A stretch of DNA of 64,000 nt, from assembly GCF_900096975.1 (NCBI RefSeq), contig NZ_FMYQ01000008.1, positions 160,987 through 224,986 of the forward strand, given 5' to 3'. A program made the position numbers and the translations under genes. The notes beneath the pieces are model-generated. The model did not search any database. It saw only the letters and a list, made by a program, of their open reading frames with translations, and had not been told where the DNA came from. This DNA comes from Paraburkholderia lycopersici (GTDB taxonomy: Bacteria > Pseudomonadota > Gammaproteobacteria > Burkholderiales > Burkholderiaceae). Below are positions 25,195 through 33,419 of this stretch, piece after piece (the stretch's first letter is position 1; every line of letters starts with the position of its first letter).

Positions 25195-25288
25195 GGAATG
25201 CGTCTCCGATACGAAAGTCTTGTTCTTGCCGGCGGCGATGGAACCGCTGGCGATGAAGGCAGTATGGAGCGAGGAGGGCGGCCCGCTG

Positions 25289-25303
25289 TCCTCAATTTGG
25301 GTA
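25289..25303. promoter_or_regulatory. Candidate activator site upstream of the monooxygenase
   Basis: TCCTCAATTTGGGTA, a partial inverted repeat, matches the first nine bases of the better palindrome at 22437-22452. It lies 95 bases upstream of the monooxygenase start, a usual activator distance. Confidence 0.35.
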
Positions 25304-25371
25304 CACGGGGCTTACAAGGCGGGACGAGGAGGAGAGATGCACGCGGGCGGTCCTGCGCGTGCGTAGGGCGC

Positions 25372-26190
25372 TCAGCCTTGATTCGTCGCGAGACAAAGCG
25401 CGAACAGCTGCCGCTGGCTCGAAATCCCCAGCCGCTGATAAGCGCGTTTCTGATACGTCACGACGCTGCTGGGCTTCACGCCCATGCACTCGGCGATCTC
25501 GACCGCGCTGCGTCCTTCCAGCACGCCGCGCAGGGCGTCGAGTTCGCGCTTGGAAAGCGTGGGGCAGAGGCCGCGCAGCCGCGCGAGCATCAACTGGGGA
25601 ATGCCGGGCTGGCTCTGTCCGCGAATCGTGTAGTGATGCCGCGCCGACTCGCCGATCAACGGCGCGAGCGATTCGACCAGCTCGACTTCTCCCGGCTGGA
25701 AATTGCCGGCGTCGCGTTCGCGGTAGAGGTTCACGGAGAGCCAGATGTCGGCGGCCGGCTGCAGCAGCAGCGAGAGCCGGTCGGACACATTGGGCGTGGC
25801 GTAGCATGCGGTGCGATAGCCGTCGTGCGCAATGTCGTCGCTGCTCTGCCAGTGCAGCACGAGCGAGGAGTCCGGCTTGTCGGCCGAACCGCCCGTGACG
25901 ATCTGCTGATTGCCGTCGAGCGCGTAGAACAGGCGCGCGTAGGTGTCGGCGACGTCGCGCAGAAAGCGTCCGCCGCGGTGATCGGCGACGGAAACCGTGC
26001 GCGGCCGGTTGCCGAACTCGTATGCGAACACCGTGCACTGCGTGACCGAGATGGCCGGTCCGAGCATGTTCAGCACTTCGGCGGCGAGCGCGTTCGCATC
26101 GTCGTGGCCGATAGCCGAAACGAGGCGGGTGACGCGCGAGAGGTCGAATTGACCCGTCTGCCTCGGTCGGTCGAGATGCCAGTAACGCAT
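25372..26190 (-). CDS. LuxR-type transcriptional regulator with long sensor domain
   Basis: The 272-residue protein has a C-terminal LuxR helix-turn-helix (LSKRELDALRGVLEG, then SAVEIAECMGVKPSSVVTYQKRAYQRLG, about residues 205-258). An N-terminal domain of ~190 residues, without a receiver Asp, probably binds a ligand. This type often regulates a neighbouring aromatic-degradation or oxidation gene. ATG at 26190 was chosen because the frame upstream is low-quality, although no strong ribosome site is present. It lies just upstream of the monooxygenase on the same strand, 177 bases away, and is divergent from the DedA gene. It most likely controls the monooxygenase. Confidence 0.8.
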   Translation of the reverse strand: MRYWHLDRPRQTGQFDLSRVTRLVSAIGHDDANALAAEVLNMLGPAISVTQCTVFAYEFGNRPRTVSVADHRGGRFLRDVADTYARLFYALDGNQQIVTGGSADKPDSSLVLHWQSSDDIAHDGYRTACYATPNVSDRLSLLLQPAADIWLSVNLYRERDAGNFQPGEVELVESLAPLIGESARHHYTIRGQSQPGIPQLMLARLRGLCPTLSKRELDALRGVLEGRSAVEIAECMGVKPSSVVTYQKRAYQRLGISSQRQLFALCLATNQG

Positions 26191-26449
26191 GTTTCTTGAC
26201 GGGAAAACGGCGGGGGAAACTACTTTTACGAGATTAGCATCGTTTCGCATCCGTGCGAAAGTGCCGGCAGCGGGGCCGGATCGCCCGCTATGCCCCTTAT
26301 TGTGACCTCGCTGTGATCCTGCCGTGACGGCTCCGTGATGCTGTGCCGGGACGAGCAAGGAACCGCACCTTGCGGTAATCTCCCTGCTCGGCCGGCGCAT
26401 GCGCGCCGTGCTTTCTCACCTGAACATCCCGCGCGCAGGATATCTTGAA

Positions 26450-27472
26450 ATGCTGATGCTCCCCACCGCGATTCCACCCGATTTCGGCGCCGGAGCGGTC
26501 TTTCTCAGCGTGCTGGTCACGCAGTTGGGCGTGCCCGTGCCGGCCGCCCCGGTACTGATTCTCGCGGGCACGATGGCGGCAGGAGGCGAAACGTCCTACG
26601 GGAGCCTGCTGGCTGCGGCAGTGGTCGCCACGCTGCTCGCGGATTCGCTCTGGTTCGCGGCGGGCCGTATGCGCGGCCGGCGTCTGCTCAACGGCATCGT
26701 GCGCTTTTCGCTTTCGCTCGACACCACGATTCGTATCGCGCGCAACGTGTTCGAGCGCTACGGCGCGCCCATTCTCTCCGTGGCGAAGTTCGTGCCGGGG
26801 CTCGGCCTCATTTCCGCGCCGCTGCTCGGCACCACTTCGGTGGCCCTGCACGTGTTCCTGCTTTGGGACTCGGTCGGCGCGGCCTTGTGGGCCGGGACCT
26901 GGCTGCTTGGCGGCGCGGCGCTGCATGCGGAAATCGTGCGCTTTGCGGCGTTCGTGCGCGCGAACGGCATGACGATCTTCGACGTGCTCGCCGTGGCGGG
27001 CGGGCTGTTCCTCGCGTGGCGCTGGCTGCGGCGCATGCAGTTCCGCCACTGGCTCGCGACGCATCGCATTTCGCCCGATCAGCTCGACGAAATGATGAAG
27101 TCGAGCGCGCCGCCCATCGTGCTGGACGCGCGCCCGCAATCCGTGCGCGATAGGGAGGCGTACCGGATTCCGGGCGCGCGGCCGCTGAACCTCGAGTCGA
27201 GCGAAGAACTTTCGCCCGAATTGATCGGGCGTCCGATCGTCGTGTACTGCGTGTGCCCGAACGAAGCGACGGCCAAGCGCATCGTCAATCAACTGCGCAA
27301 CAAGCACATCTATCACGCGCACGCGCTCAAGGGTGGGCTCGACGCCTGGGAGCGCCGCGGGTATCCGGTCGAGCCGCTGTCCACCGACTTTCATACGGCG
27401 CACGCCAGCCCCGAGGCGCTCGACGCGGGCGAGGAAGCCGCGTATACGGTGCGCGCAAGTCTCTCCGAATAA
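26450..27472 (+). CDS. DedA-family membrane protein fused to a rhodanese domain
   Basis: The N-terminal ~200 residues are a DedA/VTT membrane domain, with family blocks VTQLGVPVPAAPVLILAG near 23-40 and FVPGLGLISAPLLG near 117-130. DedA proteins help recycle lipid carriers and maintain membrane potential. The C-terminal ~110 residues are a rhodanese domain (IVLDARPQSVRDREAYRIPGA near 223-243). Its active-site loop starts at C267 in VYCVCPNEAT, and a second cysteine sits at 269. The basic linker WRWLRRMQFRHW leaves the rhodanese domain on the cytoplasmic side. A start 51 bases earlier is possible; AGGA before ATG 26450 favours this one. Confidence 0.85.
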   Translation: MLMLPTAIPPDFGAGAVFLSVLVTQLGVPVPAAPVLILAGTMAAGGETSYGSLLAAAVVATLLADSLWFAAGRMRGRRLLNGIVRFSLSLDTTIRIARNVFERYGAPILSVAKFVPGLGLISAPLLGTTSVALHVFLLWDSVGAALWAGTWLLGGAALHAEIVRFAAFVRANGMTIFDVLAVAGGLFLAWRWLRRMQFRHWLATHRISPDQLDEMMKSSAPPIVLDARPQSVRDREAYRIPGARPLNLESSEELSPELIGRPIVVYCVCPNEATAKRIVNQLRNKHIYHAHALKGGLDAWERRGYPVEPLSTDFHTAHASPEALDAGEEAAYTVRASLSE

Positions 27473-27552
27473 CGCGGCGCCGCGCGTAGCCGAAAGCGCG
27501 CGTTTGCCGCGCATCTGCCGGCACTTGCCGCGTGACCTGCGCGTGCCGCCGC

Positions 27553-27933
27553 CCACGTTCTGGCGGGCGTCGTGCGCCATCATCGCGCCGCCGGCGGCTT
27601 GCAGGACGCGCGCGGCCACGACTTCGCCGACGTTCCGCGAGACTTCGCCCGGCACGGACACCAACGTGAACGTAACCACGACACCGAAGCGCACGGTGCG
27701 CGCGCCGCATCGGTCGGCCACCCGGCCGCTGGCCGGAATGAGGGCAACCAGCCAGGCATGCAGGCCGTCACGCCAAGGCTCAGGCTGTTCGGGGCGATGC
27801 CGGGCGAGCGTGCCATTTGCGGCAGCGCCGGCGCGATGACGGTCGTGTCCGGATATTCCATGAAGAACGTCGCGGCGACCGCGCTTGCCGGCAAGCGCGA
27901 ATCGAACGGCGTAGACTCGGCGGCTGTCGGCAA
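27553..27933 (-). pseudogene. Truncated, frameshifted DHA2-type MFS transporter remnant
   Basis: In one minus-strand frame, 27933 to about 27765 reads like the start of an EmrB/QacA exporter (FMEYPDTTVIAPALPQMA, then LSLGVTA). In another frame, about 27760 to 27553 continues it (LVALIPASGRVADRCGART, then VVVTFTLVSV and VLQAAGGAMM). The match is helix 1, motif A and helix 4 of the family, so a single frameshift near 27760 broke the gene. The remaining two thirds are missing. The relation to the intact gene at 19046 is visible in shared motifs. The rest of the gap up to 27968 contains only the next gene's leader. Confidence 0.7.
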
Positions 27934-27968
27934 TTCATCGTCAACCCTTCGATTTGTGGAGATCGGAA

Positions 27969-28994
27969 ATGGAATACCGTTTTCTGGGTGCGTCTGGATT
28001 CAAGGTGCCGGTGCTGAGCTTCGGCACGGGCACGTTTGGCGGCAAGGGCGAATTCTTCGAGGCATGGGGTGCAACCGATGTCGCCGAGGCGCGCAAGCTC
28101 ATCGACATCTGCCTCGACGCCGGGGTCACGATGTTCGACACGGCGGACATCTATTCGGGCGGCGCGTCGGAGTCGGTGCTCGGCGAGGCGCTCAAGGGGC
28201 GTCGCGACAAGGCGATCATTTCGACCAAGGCGACCTTCCGCTTCGATGACGAACCCAACAATGTGGGCTCATCGCGTTTCCATCTGAAGCGCGCCGTCGA
28301 CGCGGCGCTCAAGCGTTTGCAGACCGACCACATCGACCTGTTCCAGTTGCACGGCTTCGACGCGCGAACGCCGGCCGAAGAGGTGCTCGCGACGCTCGAC
28401 GAACTCGTGCGCGCGGGCAAGATCCTCTACACCGGCGTGTCTAACTTCTCGGGCTGGCACTTGATGAAATCGCTGGCTGTGGCCGATCGCTACGGCTACC
28501 CGCGCTACGTCGCGAACCAGACGTACTACTCGCTGATCGGGCGCGACTACGAGTGGGAACTGATGCCGCTCGGGCTCGACCAGGGCGTGGGCGCGGTGGT
28601 GTGGAGCCCGCTGGGCTGGGGGCGCCTGACCGGCAAGATTCGCCGCGGCCAGCCGCTGCCCGAGAAGAGCCGCCTGCACAAGACCGCCGACCAGGGGCCG
28701 CCGGTGCCGGACGAGCGTCTTTTTCGCGTGCTCGACGCCATCGACGAAATCGCGAAGGAAACTGGCAAGACCGTCCCGCAGATTGCGCTGAACTGGTTGT
28801 TGCAGCGGCCGACGGTGGCGACCGTGCTGATCGGCGCTCGCGACGAGGCCCAGTTGCGCCAGAATCTCGGTGCGGTCGGGTGGAATCTCACGTCCGGGCA
28901 GGTGGCGAAGCTCGACGCCGCGAGCGCGGTGCGCCCCGCCTATCCTTACTGGCATCAGGAAGGCTTCGCCGAGCGCAATCCGTCCCCGGTGTGA
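27969..28994 (+). CDS. Aldo/keto reductase
   Basis: The 341-residue protein belongs to the aldo/keto reductase superfamily, NADPH-dependent barrel enzymes that reduce aldehydes and ketones. The catalytic set is visible: D in GVTMFDTADIYS (about residue 50), the following Tyr, K in ISTKATF (about 85) and H in LFQLHGFD (about 125). The C-terminal GARDEAQLRQNLGAVGW binds the cofactor phosphate. It resembles the YajO/Tas-like group (PLGWGRLTGK). ATG at 27969 has GGAGATCGG upstream. It is a single gene whose substrate is unknown. The remnant of an exporter gene lies directly upstream on the opposite strand. Confidence 0.9.
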   Translation: MEYRFLGASGFKVPVLSFGTGTFGGKGEFFEAWGATDVAEARKLIDICLDAGVTMFDTADIYSGGASESVLGEALKGRRDKAIISTKATFRFDDEPNNVGSSRFHLKRAVDAALKRLQTDHIDLFQLHGFDARTPAEEVLATLDELVRAGKILYTGVSNFSGWHLMKSLAVADRYGYPRYVANQTYYSLIGRDYEWELMPLGLDQGVGAVVWSPLGWGRLTGKIRRGQPLPEKSRLHKTADQGPPVPDERLFRVLDAIDEIAKETGKTVPQIALNWLLQRPTVATVLIGARDEAQLRQNLGAVGWNLTSGQVAKLDAASAVRPAYPYWHQEGFAERNPSPV

Positions 28995-29021
28995 GGCGGC
29001 TTACCGATCGGGGGCGCGTAT

Positions 29022-29198
29022 TCAGGCGAGGTCGGACTGGCGCAGGATCTGGTTTGCGCCTAGATGCAGCGCCAGCGCGAAAAACTCGCGCTCCGCGAGC
29101 TTGAGCGTTTTTGCGGCGGCCAGCGCGCGGTGATGATCGTCGGGGTGCAGGAACAGCTTGACTTCGACTTTCGAATGCGACTTCTGTGCGGACTCCAT
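29022..29198 (-). CDS. Small RHH-like protein of unknown function
   Basis: The 58-residue product begins MESAQK with GGAGTCG upstream. It has one short beta strand (KVEVKLFLH) followed by two helices (DDHHRALAAAKTLK and EREFFALALHLGANQIL). That is the strand-helix-helix order of ribbon-helix-helix DNA-binding proteins such as Arc or antitoxins, though the strand lacks an obvious DNA-contacting basic pattern. No toxin gene is beside it: the neighbours are an aldo/keto reductase on the other strand and a carbonic anhydrase 550 bases away. It may be a free-standing regulator. Confidence 0.55.
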   Translation of the reverse strand: MESAQKSHSKVEVKLFLHPDDHHRALAAAKTLKLAEREFFALALHLGANQILRQSDLA

Positions 29199-29668
29199 GG
29201 ATGCGACTCCTTCGGTAACCGGGCACTCGGCCCGTGACAGGGGCAATGCCCATTACCGGGCGTCCATGCGCGCAAAGGCGCGCGCCGTTCGCCGCAACGC
29301 GAGTGGCGGCAGGAAACGGCGATGACGCGGAGTGGGCCTTGGGTTCGCCTGCCGCTGCGCGTGCGCGACGGCAGGACACGCGCGCTGTACTAGCGAAGCG
29401 TGTGGCGACGCGATGCGTCGGTAGTGCGGGTGATGCGGGGATGAGACGTGTGATGCAACGAATACGGCGGGGCAACGTACGGCATAAGCGACCAACCTCC
29501 GGATTATTCTTTTGTGCGGCAGGACGCCGCAGATAGTACGGGCGACAGTGTAGTCGGGTTTTTACCCAGGGTAAACCCCTAACTCAAAAGATTTTTTTGC
29601 GGGGGTTGAGAAGGTTTCACGGCAAGGCGTGGCCGGGGCGCGCTTCAGTTCATGTGCGGTGAATAAAC
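29199..29668. other. Non-coding gap between the RHH-like gene and carbonic anhydrase
   Basis: I find no supported gene. At 29553-29577 two arms, GGGTTTTTACCC and GGGTAAACCC, could form a hairpin. Next to it is an AT-rich stretch (29577-29598) that may be part of the promoter of the small gene on the minus strand. Confidence 0.4.
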
Positions 29669-29705
29669 GGAAATGCCGGGGGCGGCGTGAACCGCCGCCC
29701 CCGGC
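29669..29705 (-). terminator. GC-rich hairpin after the carbonic anhydrase gene
   Basis: A perfect 12-bp stem (29675-29686 with 29694-29705) is followed on the minus strand only by ATTTCC, so termination may be weak. It lies 46 bases past the stop. Confidence 0.5.
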
Positions 29706-29750
29706 GACTCCCTGACGGGCGCCGCGGGTTGGGCATGCGTGAGCGCCCGG

Positions 29751-30455
29751 TCATTGTTTCCCGGCGCGCTTGCGCAGGCGCGCGCGCGCTTCGCCGAGCG
29801 ACTCGAATTTCCCGCCCGCTTCGTCGAGTACGGTGACCTCGCCGTGACCGATGTCGTACACCCAGCCCTGCAGTGCGAGCTGGCCCTGGGCCACGCGCGC
29901 CGCGACCGCGGGGTGCGTGCGCAGGTGTGTGAGCTGCAGGCGGACGTTTTCCTCCACGAGCGCCTGGACGACATGATCTTCGTCCAGACCACGGATTTTC
30001 ACCACGCTGCGCGCCGCTTCCGCGTTGCGCAGCCAAGCCTGCACGGTGGGCATGTCGGCCGTGGCTTCGGCACCCGACGCGAGTCCCTTCATGGCGCCGC
30101 AGTCGGTATGGCCGCACAGCACGATCTGCTGCACGTTGAGTTCGAGCACCGCGAATTCCACCACGGCCGAGACACCGCCGAGCATTTCGCCGTAAGCGGG
30201 CACGATATTGCCGATGTTGCGGCAAACGAACAGATCACCGGGTTTCGCCTGCGTGATCATTTCTGGCGAGACGCGCGAGTCGGCGCAGGTGATGAAGAGC
30301 GTGTGCGGCGCCTGGGAGTGAGCGAGGCTGTGGAACAGCTCTTTATTGCCCGGAAAAACGCGATGAGTGAATTCGTCCACGCCGTCGAGCAGGTGTAGCA
30401 GATCGCAGCCGCACGACTCGGAGTGACCATCGTGCGAGTGAGTATTGTCTGGCAT
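29751..30455 (-). CDS. Beta-class carbonic anhydrase
   Basis: The enzyme interconverts CO2 and bicarbonate. The 234-residue protein has the zinc ligands of beta carbonic anhydrases: Cys and Asp in ITCADSRVSPE (about residues 56-66), and His and Cys in LCGHTDCGAMKG (about 113-124). The Asp-Arg pair follows the first Cys. An unusual His- and Cys-rich N-terminus (HSHDGHSESCGC, residues 7-18) precedes the fold and could bind metal. ATG 30455 has AAGAGAG upstream; seven more codons are possible. It stands alone. The 326 bases between its start and the ABC operon end hold nothing I can name. Confidence 0.92.
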   Translation of the reverse strand: MPDNTHSHDGHSESCGCDLLHLLDGVDEFTHRVFPGNKELFHSLAHSQAPHTLFITCADSRVSPEMITQAKPGDLFVCRNIGNIVPAYGEMLGGVSAVVEFAVLELNVQQIVLCGHTDCGAMKGLASGAEATADMPTVQAWLRNAEAARSVVKIRGLDEDHVVQALVEENVRLQLTHLRTHPAVAARVAQGQLALQGWVYDIGHGEVTVLDEAGGKFESLGEARARLRKRAGKQ

Positions 30456-30781
30456 GGATGTTTCTCTCTTTATCATGAATCGACACTATCAAATGGCAAC
30501 AGCGGGAGTTTACGCTGAGGCGACCCCTTGCGGATCGGAAAACTTCAGTCGCGCCGCGCCAGATTGCCGTGACGCCGGCATCCATGCGTCGAACCGGCGG
30601 GATATGTCGATAAACCGGCCGAAAAGACCGCCAAATGCGAGGAAGTGGAGTGCGCAGCGTGACGTGTTTCCGTCCGAAATTCAATTTTCTCATGCCGCGC
30701 GCAATCGGCACATCCGGGGTGTCGCCGGGTGTGCCGATGGAGGGATCGGACGAAACGCGACCGGCCAGTCGGTCGGCGGGC

Positions 30782-31615
30782 TCACCACGCCATGCGCCAT
30801 TGCTCCGAAGAATTGGCAGGGGTGGCGGGCCAGGAGTCGCTGCGAGGGGGCGTCGCCGCGTCGGAGAAGTCGGAGAGGATCTCGTTGCGCAGGCGCGCGA
30901 AGCGCGGATCGGCGCGCTCCCGTGGGCGCGGCAATGCAACGTCGACGATGCGCCGGATGCGGCCGGGGCGCGGCGCCATCGTCACGATGCGCTCGCCAAG
31001 GTAAATGGCTTCGTCGACGTCGTGCGTGACGAGGATCATCGTGATGCGCTCACGCTCCCAGATGCGCAGGAGTTCGTTTTGCAGGCGGCTGCGCGTGAGG
31101 GCGTCGAGCGCGCCGAACGGCTCGTCCAGCAGGAGCACGCGCGGCCGGTTGACGAGTCCGCGCGCAATCGCCACGCGCTGCGCCATGCCGCCCGAGAGCT
31201 GATGCGGATAAGCGTGCTCGAAACCGGCGAGGCCCACGAGCGCGATGTGCTCGGCCACCGCCTTGCGCTTTTCGCGTGCCGAAAGCGGCGCGTTGCGCAG
31301 CGCCGCGAGGATGTTCTGTGCGGCTGTGAGCCAGGGGAACAACCGGTGATCCTGGAACACGATGCCGCGCTCGAGCGACGTGTCGCGCACGCGCTCGCCG
31401 CCCATCTTGATCGCGCCTCTATAACCGGTGTCGAGACCGGCTATCAGCCGCAACAGCGTGGATTTTCCGCAGCCGCTTGCGCCGAGCACGCTCACGAATT
31501 CGCCTGGACGCACGTGGAGCGTCACGTCGTCGAGCACGACCAGCGCCGATTCGCCTCCGCCGTAACGTTTGCTCACGTGAAGAATGTCGAGTCCCTCGGG
31601 TTCAACGGCGCTCAT
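30782..31615 (-). CDS. NitT/TauT-type ABC transporter ATPase (sulfonate/taurine-like)
   Basis: This is the ATPase subunit of an importer. The 277-residue protein has Walker A GASGCGKST (about residue 44), the Q-loop FQDHRLFPW, the signature LSGGMAQR (about 140), Walker B LLLDEPFGALD and the switch His in VTHDVDEA. This set is typical of SsuB and TauB. ATG 31615 was chosen at the start of the conserved part, since the upstream frame is in the gap to the permease. It is the last gene of a four-gene operon. The C-terminal ~35 residues are an extension rich in Pro and Ser. Confidence 0.92.
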   Translation of the reverse strand: MSAVEPEGLDILHVSKRYGGGESALVVLDDVTLHVRPGEFVSVLGASGCGKSTLLRLIAGLDTGYRGAIKMGGERVRDTSLERGIVFQDHRLFPWLTAAQNILAALRNAPLSAREKRKAVAEHIALVGLAGFEHAYPHQLSGGMAQRVAIARGLVNRPRVLLLDEPFGALDALTRSRLQNELLRIWERERITMILVTHDVDEAIYLGERIVTMAPRPGRIRRIVDVALPRPRERADPRFARLRNEILSDFSDAATPPRSDSWPATPANSSEQWRMAW

Positions 31616-31676
31616 CGGTTTTCCTCTCAGGTTCGATTCAATGTCGGTTTGAATCTGGATCGAATGGCAGTGCGAA

Positions 31677-32507
31677 TCATTGGTTCGAGATGTGGAGCCG
31701 GGAAAGCACGGCGCGTTCCACACGCCGTGCGATCGCATTGAGCGCCCAGCCCGTTGCGCCAACAACCACAATACCGAGCAGTACGAGGTCCATGCGGAAC
31801 TGCTCGCTGCCGTCGATCAGCAGATTGCCAATGCCGCTGCCCGCAACAAGCAGATACTCTGCGCCGAGCGTGGCGAGCCACGAGTAGATGAGCGCGAGAT
31901 ACAGGCCCGTGAAGATGGAGGGCAGCGCGGCAGGCAGCAGCACGTGACGGACAAGCTGTAGCCTCGAATAGCGGAGCGCATGCGCCAGCTCGACATATTT
32001 GCGCGGAACGGCGTGAATGCCGTCGCAGGTATGCGCGGCGACCGGCAGCAATGCGGCGAGCGAAAGGAATACGACCTTGGCTGCGTCGCCGAGCCCGAAC
32101 CACACGGAAATGAGCGGGATCCACGCGAACAGGGAAATCTGCTTGAAAGTGTCGAAGCTCGGACCCACGATGCGCGCGGCGATACGCGAGAGCCCCAGCG
32201 TGCCGCCCAGCAGAAGTCCCGCCGATGCGCCGATGACGAATCCGCAGGCCTCGCGGGCAAGCGACGCCGACAGCGCGCGGACCAAGGCGCCACTCCCGAT
32301 CTGTTCGTAAGCGGTACGAAGCACGTCGGCGGGACTCACCAGCAGTCCGCTCTTCACAAGATGCGCGGCGCTCAAGGCCCACCACAGCGCAACGGCGACG
32401 ATGGGCAGGGCGACGCCCCGCAAGTCGATGCGGCGCGGCCGTGCTTCGACGGCTGCCTCACAGGAGCAAACGGGCGGCACGGCCTTGCGCTCACGCGAAA
32501 ACTTCAT
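31677..32507 (-). CDS. ABC transporter permease of the SsuC/TauC type
   Basis: The 276-residue membrane protein has about six helices and the coupling motif EEA-loop region seen as the conserved HAVPRKYVELAHALRYSRLQLVRHVLLPAALPSI block (in pieces, about residues 165-200), which contacts the ATPase. The N-terminus is hydrophilic and slightly Cys-rich (VCSC near 13-16). It is separated by 27 bases from a second permease gene, so the transporter may use a heterodimer instead of the usual homodimer. GAGGA precedes the ATG. Confidence 0.9.
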   Translation of the reverse strand: MKFSRERKAVPPVCSCEAAVEARPRRIDLRGVALPIVAVALWWALSAAHLVKSGLLVSPADVLRTAYEQIGSGALVRALSASLAREACGFVIGASAGLLLGGTLGLSRIAARIVGPSFDTFKQISLFAWIPLISVWFGLGDAAKVVFLSLAALLPVAAHTCDGIHAVPRKYVELAHALRYSRLQLVRHVLLPAALPSIFTGLYLALIYSWLATLGAEYLLVAGSGIGNLLIDGSEQFRMDLVLLGIVVVGATGWALNAIARRVERAVLSRLHISNQ

Positions 32508-32534
32508 GGCGAAATCCTCAGAGTTGAATGGAGA

Positions 32535-33398
32535 TCAGCCCCGAAATGCCGAGGGCGTTCCGCGCCGCAAGCGTTTCTCGAGCGCATCGAGCAGGCGATT
32601 GATGACGAACCCGACCACGCCCACCACGACCACCGATGCCATGACGAGATCGAGCTGAAAGAGCTGGCGGCCATATACGATCAGATAGCCGAGCCCTTCG
32701 GACGACGCCACGAGTTCGACCACGACGAGCGCGAGCCATGCCTTCGTGAAAGCGAGGCGCACGCCGGTGGCGAGCGTCGGAATTGCCGCGGGCAGCACGA
32801 GTCTCACGATGCGTTGCCAACGGGTATAGGCGAACACGCGCGCGACTTCGTCCAGCGCAGCGGGTGTTTGCCGAAAACCCTGCATCGTGCTCAGCGTGAC
32901 GGGAACGAGCGCCGCATGACCGATCAGTAGATATTTGAGCGGCTCGCCCACGCCGACGAGCAGCAGAAGAAACGGCAGCCAGCCGAGAACCGGTATCTGC
33001 ACCATGGCATTGAAGCTCGGCAACACCCAGGCTTCGAGCGTACGCGAGAGCCCGAGCGCCGCGCCGATCACGAAGCCCAGGAGCGTGCCCCCGAAGAATC
33101 CCAGCAGCACGCGTTGCAGGCTGACGAGGGTGTTACGCGCGAGTTCGCCGCTTTGGGCGAGATCGACGAGTGTTTCGTAGACACGTTGTGGCGCGGGCAG
33201 AATTTGCGGAGCGATCCAGCCGCGCGCGCAGCCCACGCTCCACAGCAGATAAAGCAAGGCGGGCAGCAGCCAGGGCGCGAGGTGCCACGCGCAGGCGCGC
33301 AACGCGAGGCGCCGGCGCGCGCGTGCCGTCGCGGCGTCGATGCGCGGCGCGGCGGCGCGTGGCGTTTCCGGCGAGGTCGTAATCGCGGTTTCCGTCAT
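32535..33398 (-). CDS. Second ABC permease of the SsuC/TauC type
   Basis: The 287-residue permease is related to its downstream neighbour but clearly different in sequence. It carries six helices and the ATPase-coupling block (ALDEVARVFAYTRWQRIVRLVLPAAIPTL, in pieces, about residues 185-215). The first ~35 residues form a basic cytoplasmic tail. GGGAGCC precedes ATG. With the binding protein upstream and the ATPase downstream it makes a complete importer with two distinct permease subunits. The substrate is probably an aliphatic sulfonate, taurine or a similar sulfur or nitrogen compound. Confidence 0.9.
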   Translation of the reverse strand: MTETAITTSPETPRAAAPRIDAATARARRRLALRACAWHLAPWLLPALLYLLWSVGCARGWIAPQILPAPQRVYETLVDLAQSGELARNTLVSLQRVLLGFFGGTLLGFVIGAALGLSRTLEAWVLPSFNAMVQIPVLGWLPFLLLLVGVGEPLKYLLIGHAALVPVTLSTMQGFRQTPAALDEVARVFAYTRWQRIVRLVLPAAIPTLATGVRLAFTKAWLALVVVELVASSEGLGYLIVYGRQLFQLDLVMASVVVVGVVGFVINRLLDALEKRLRRGTPSAFRG

Positions 33399-33419
33399 GA
33401 TGCGGCTCCCTTCGCGCGT

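Noticed and set aside
24268..26199. Long plus-strand open frame across the monooxygenase and LuxR-type genes
   Set aside because: Shadow of two well-supported minus-strand genes; no family pattern and atypical composition.
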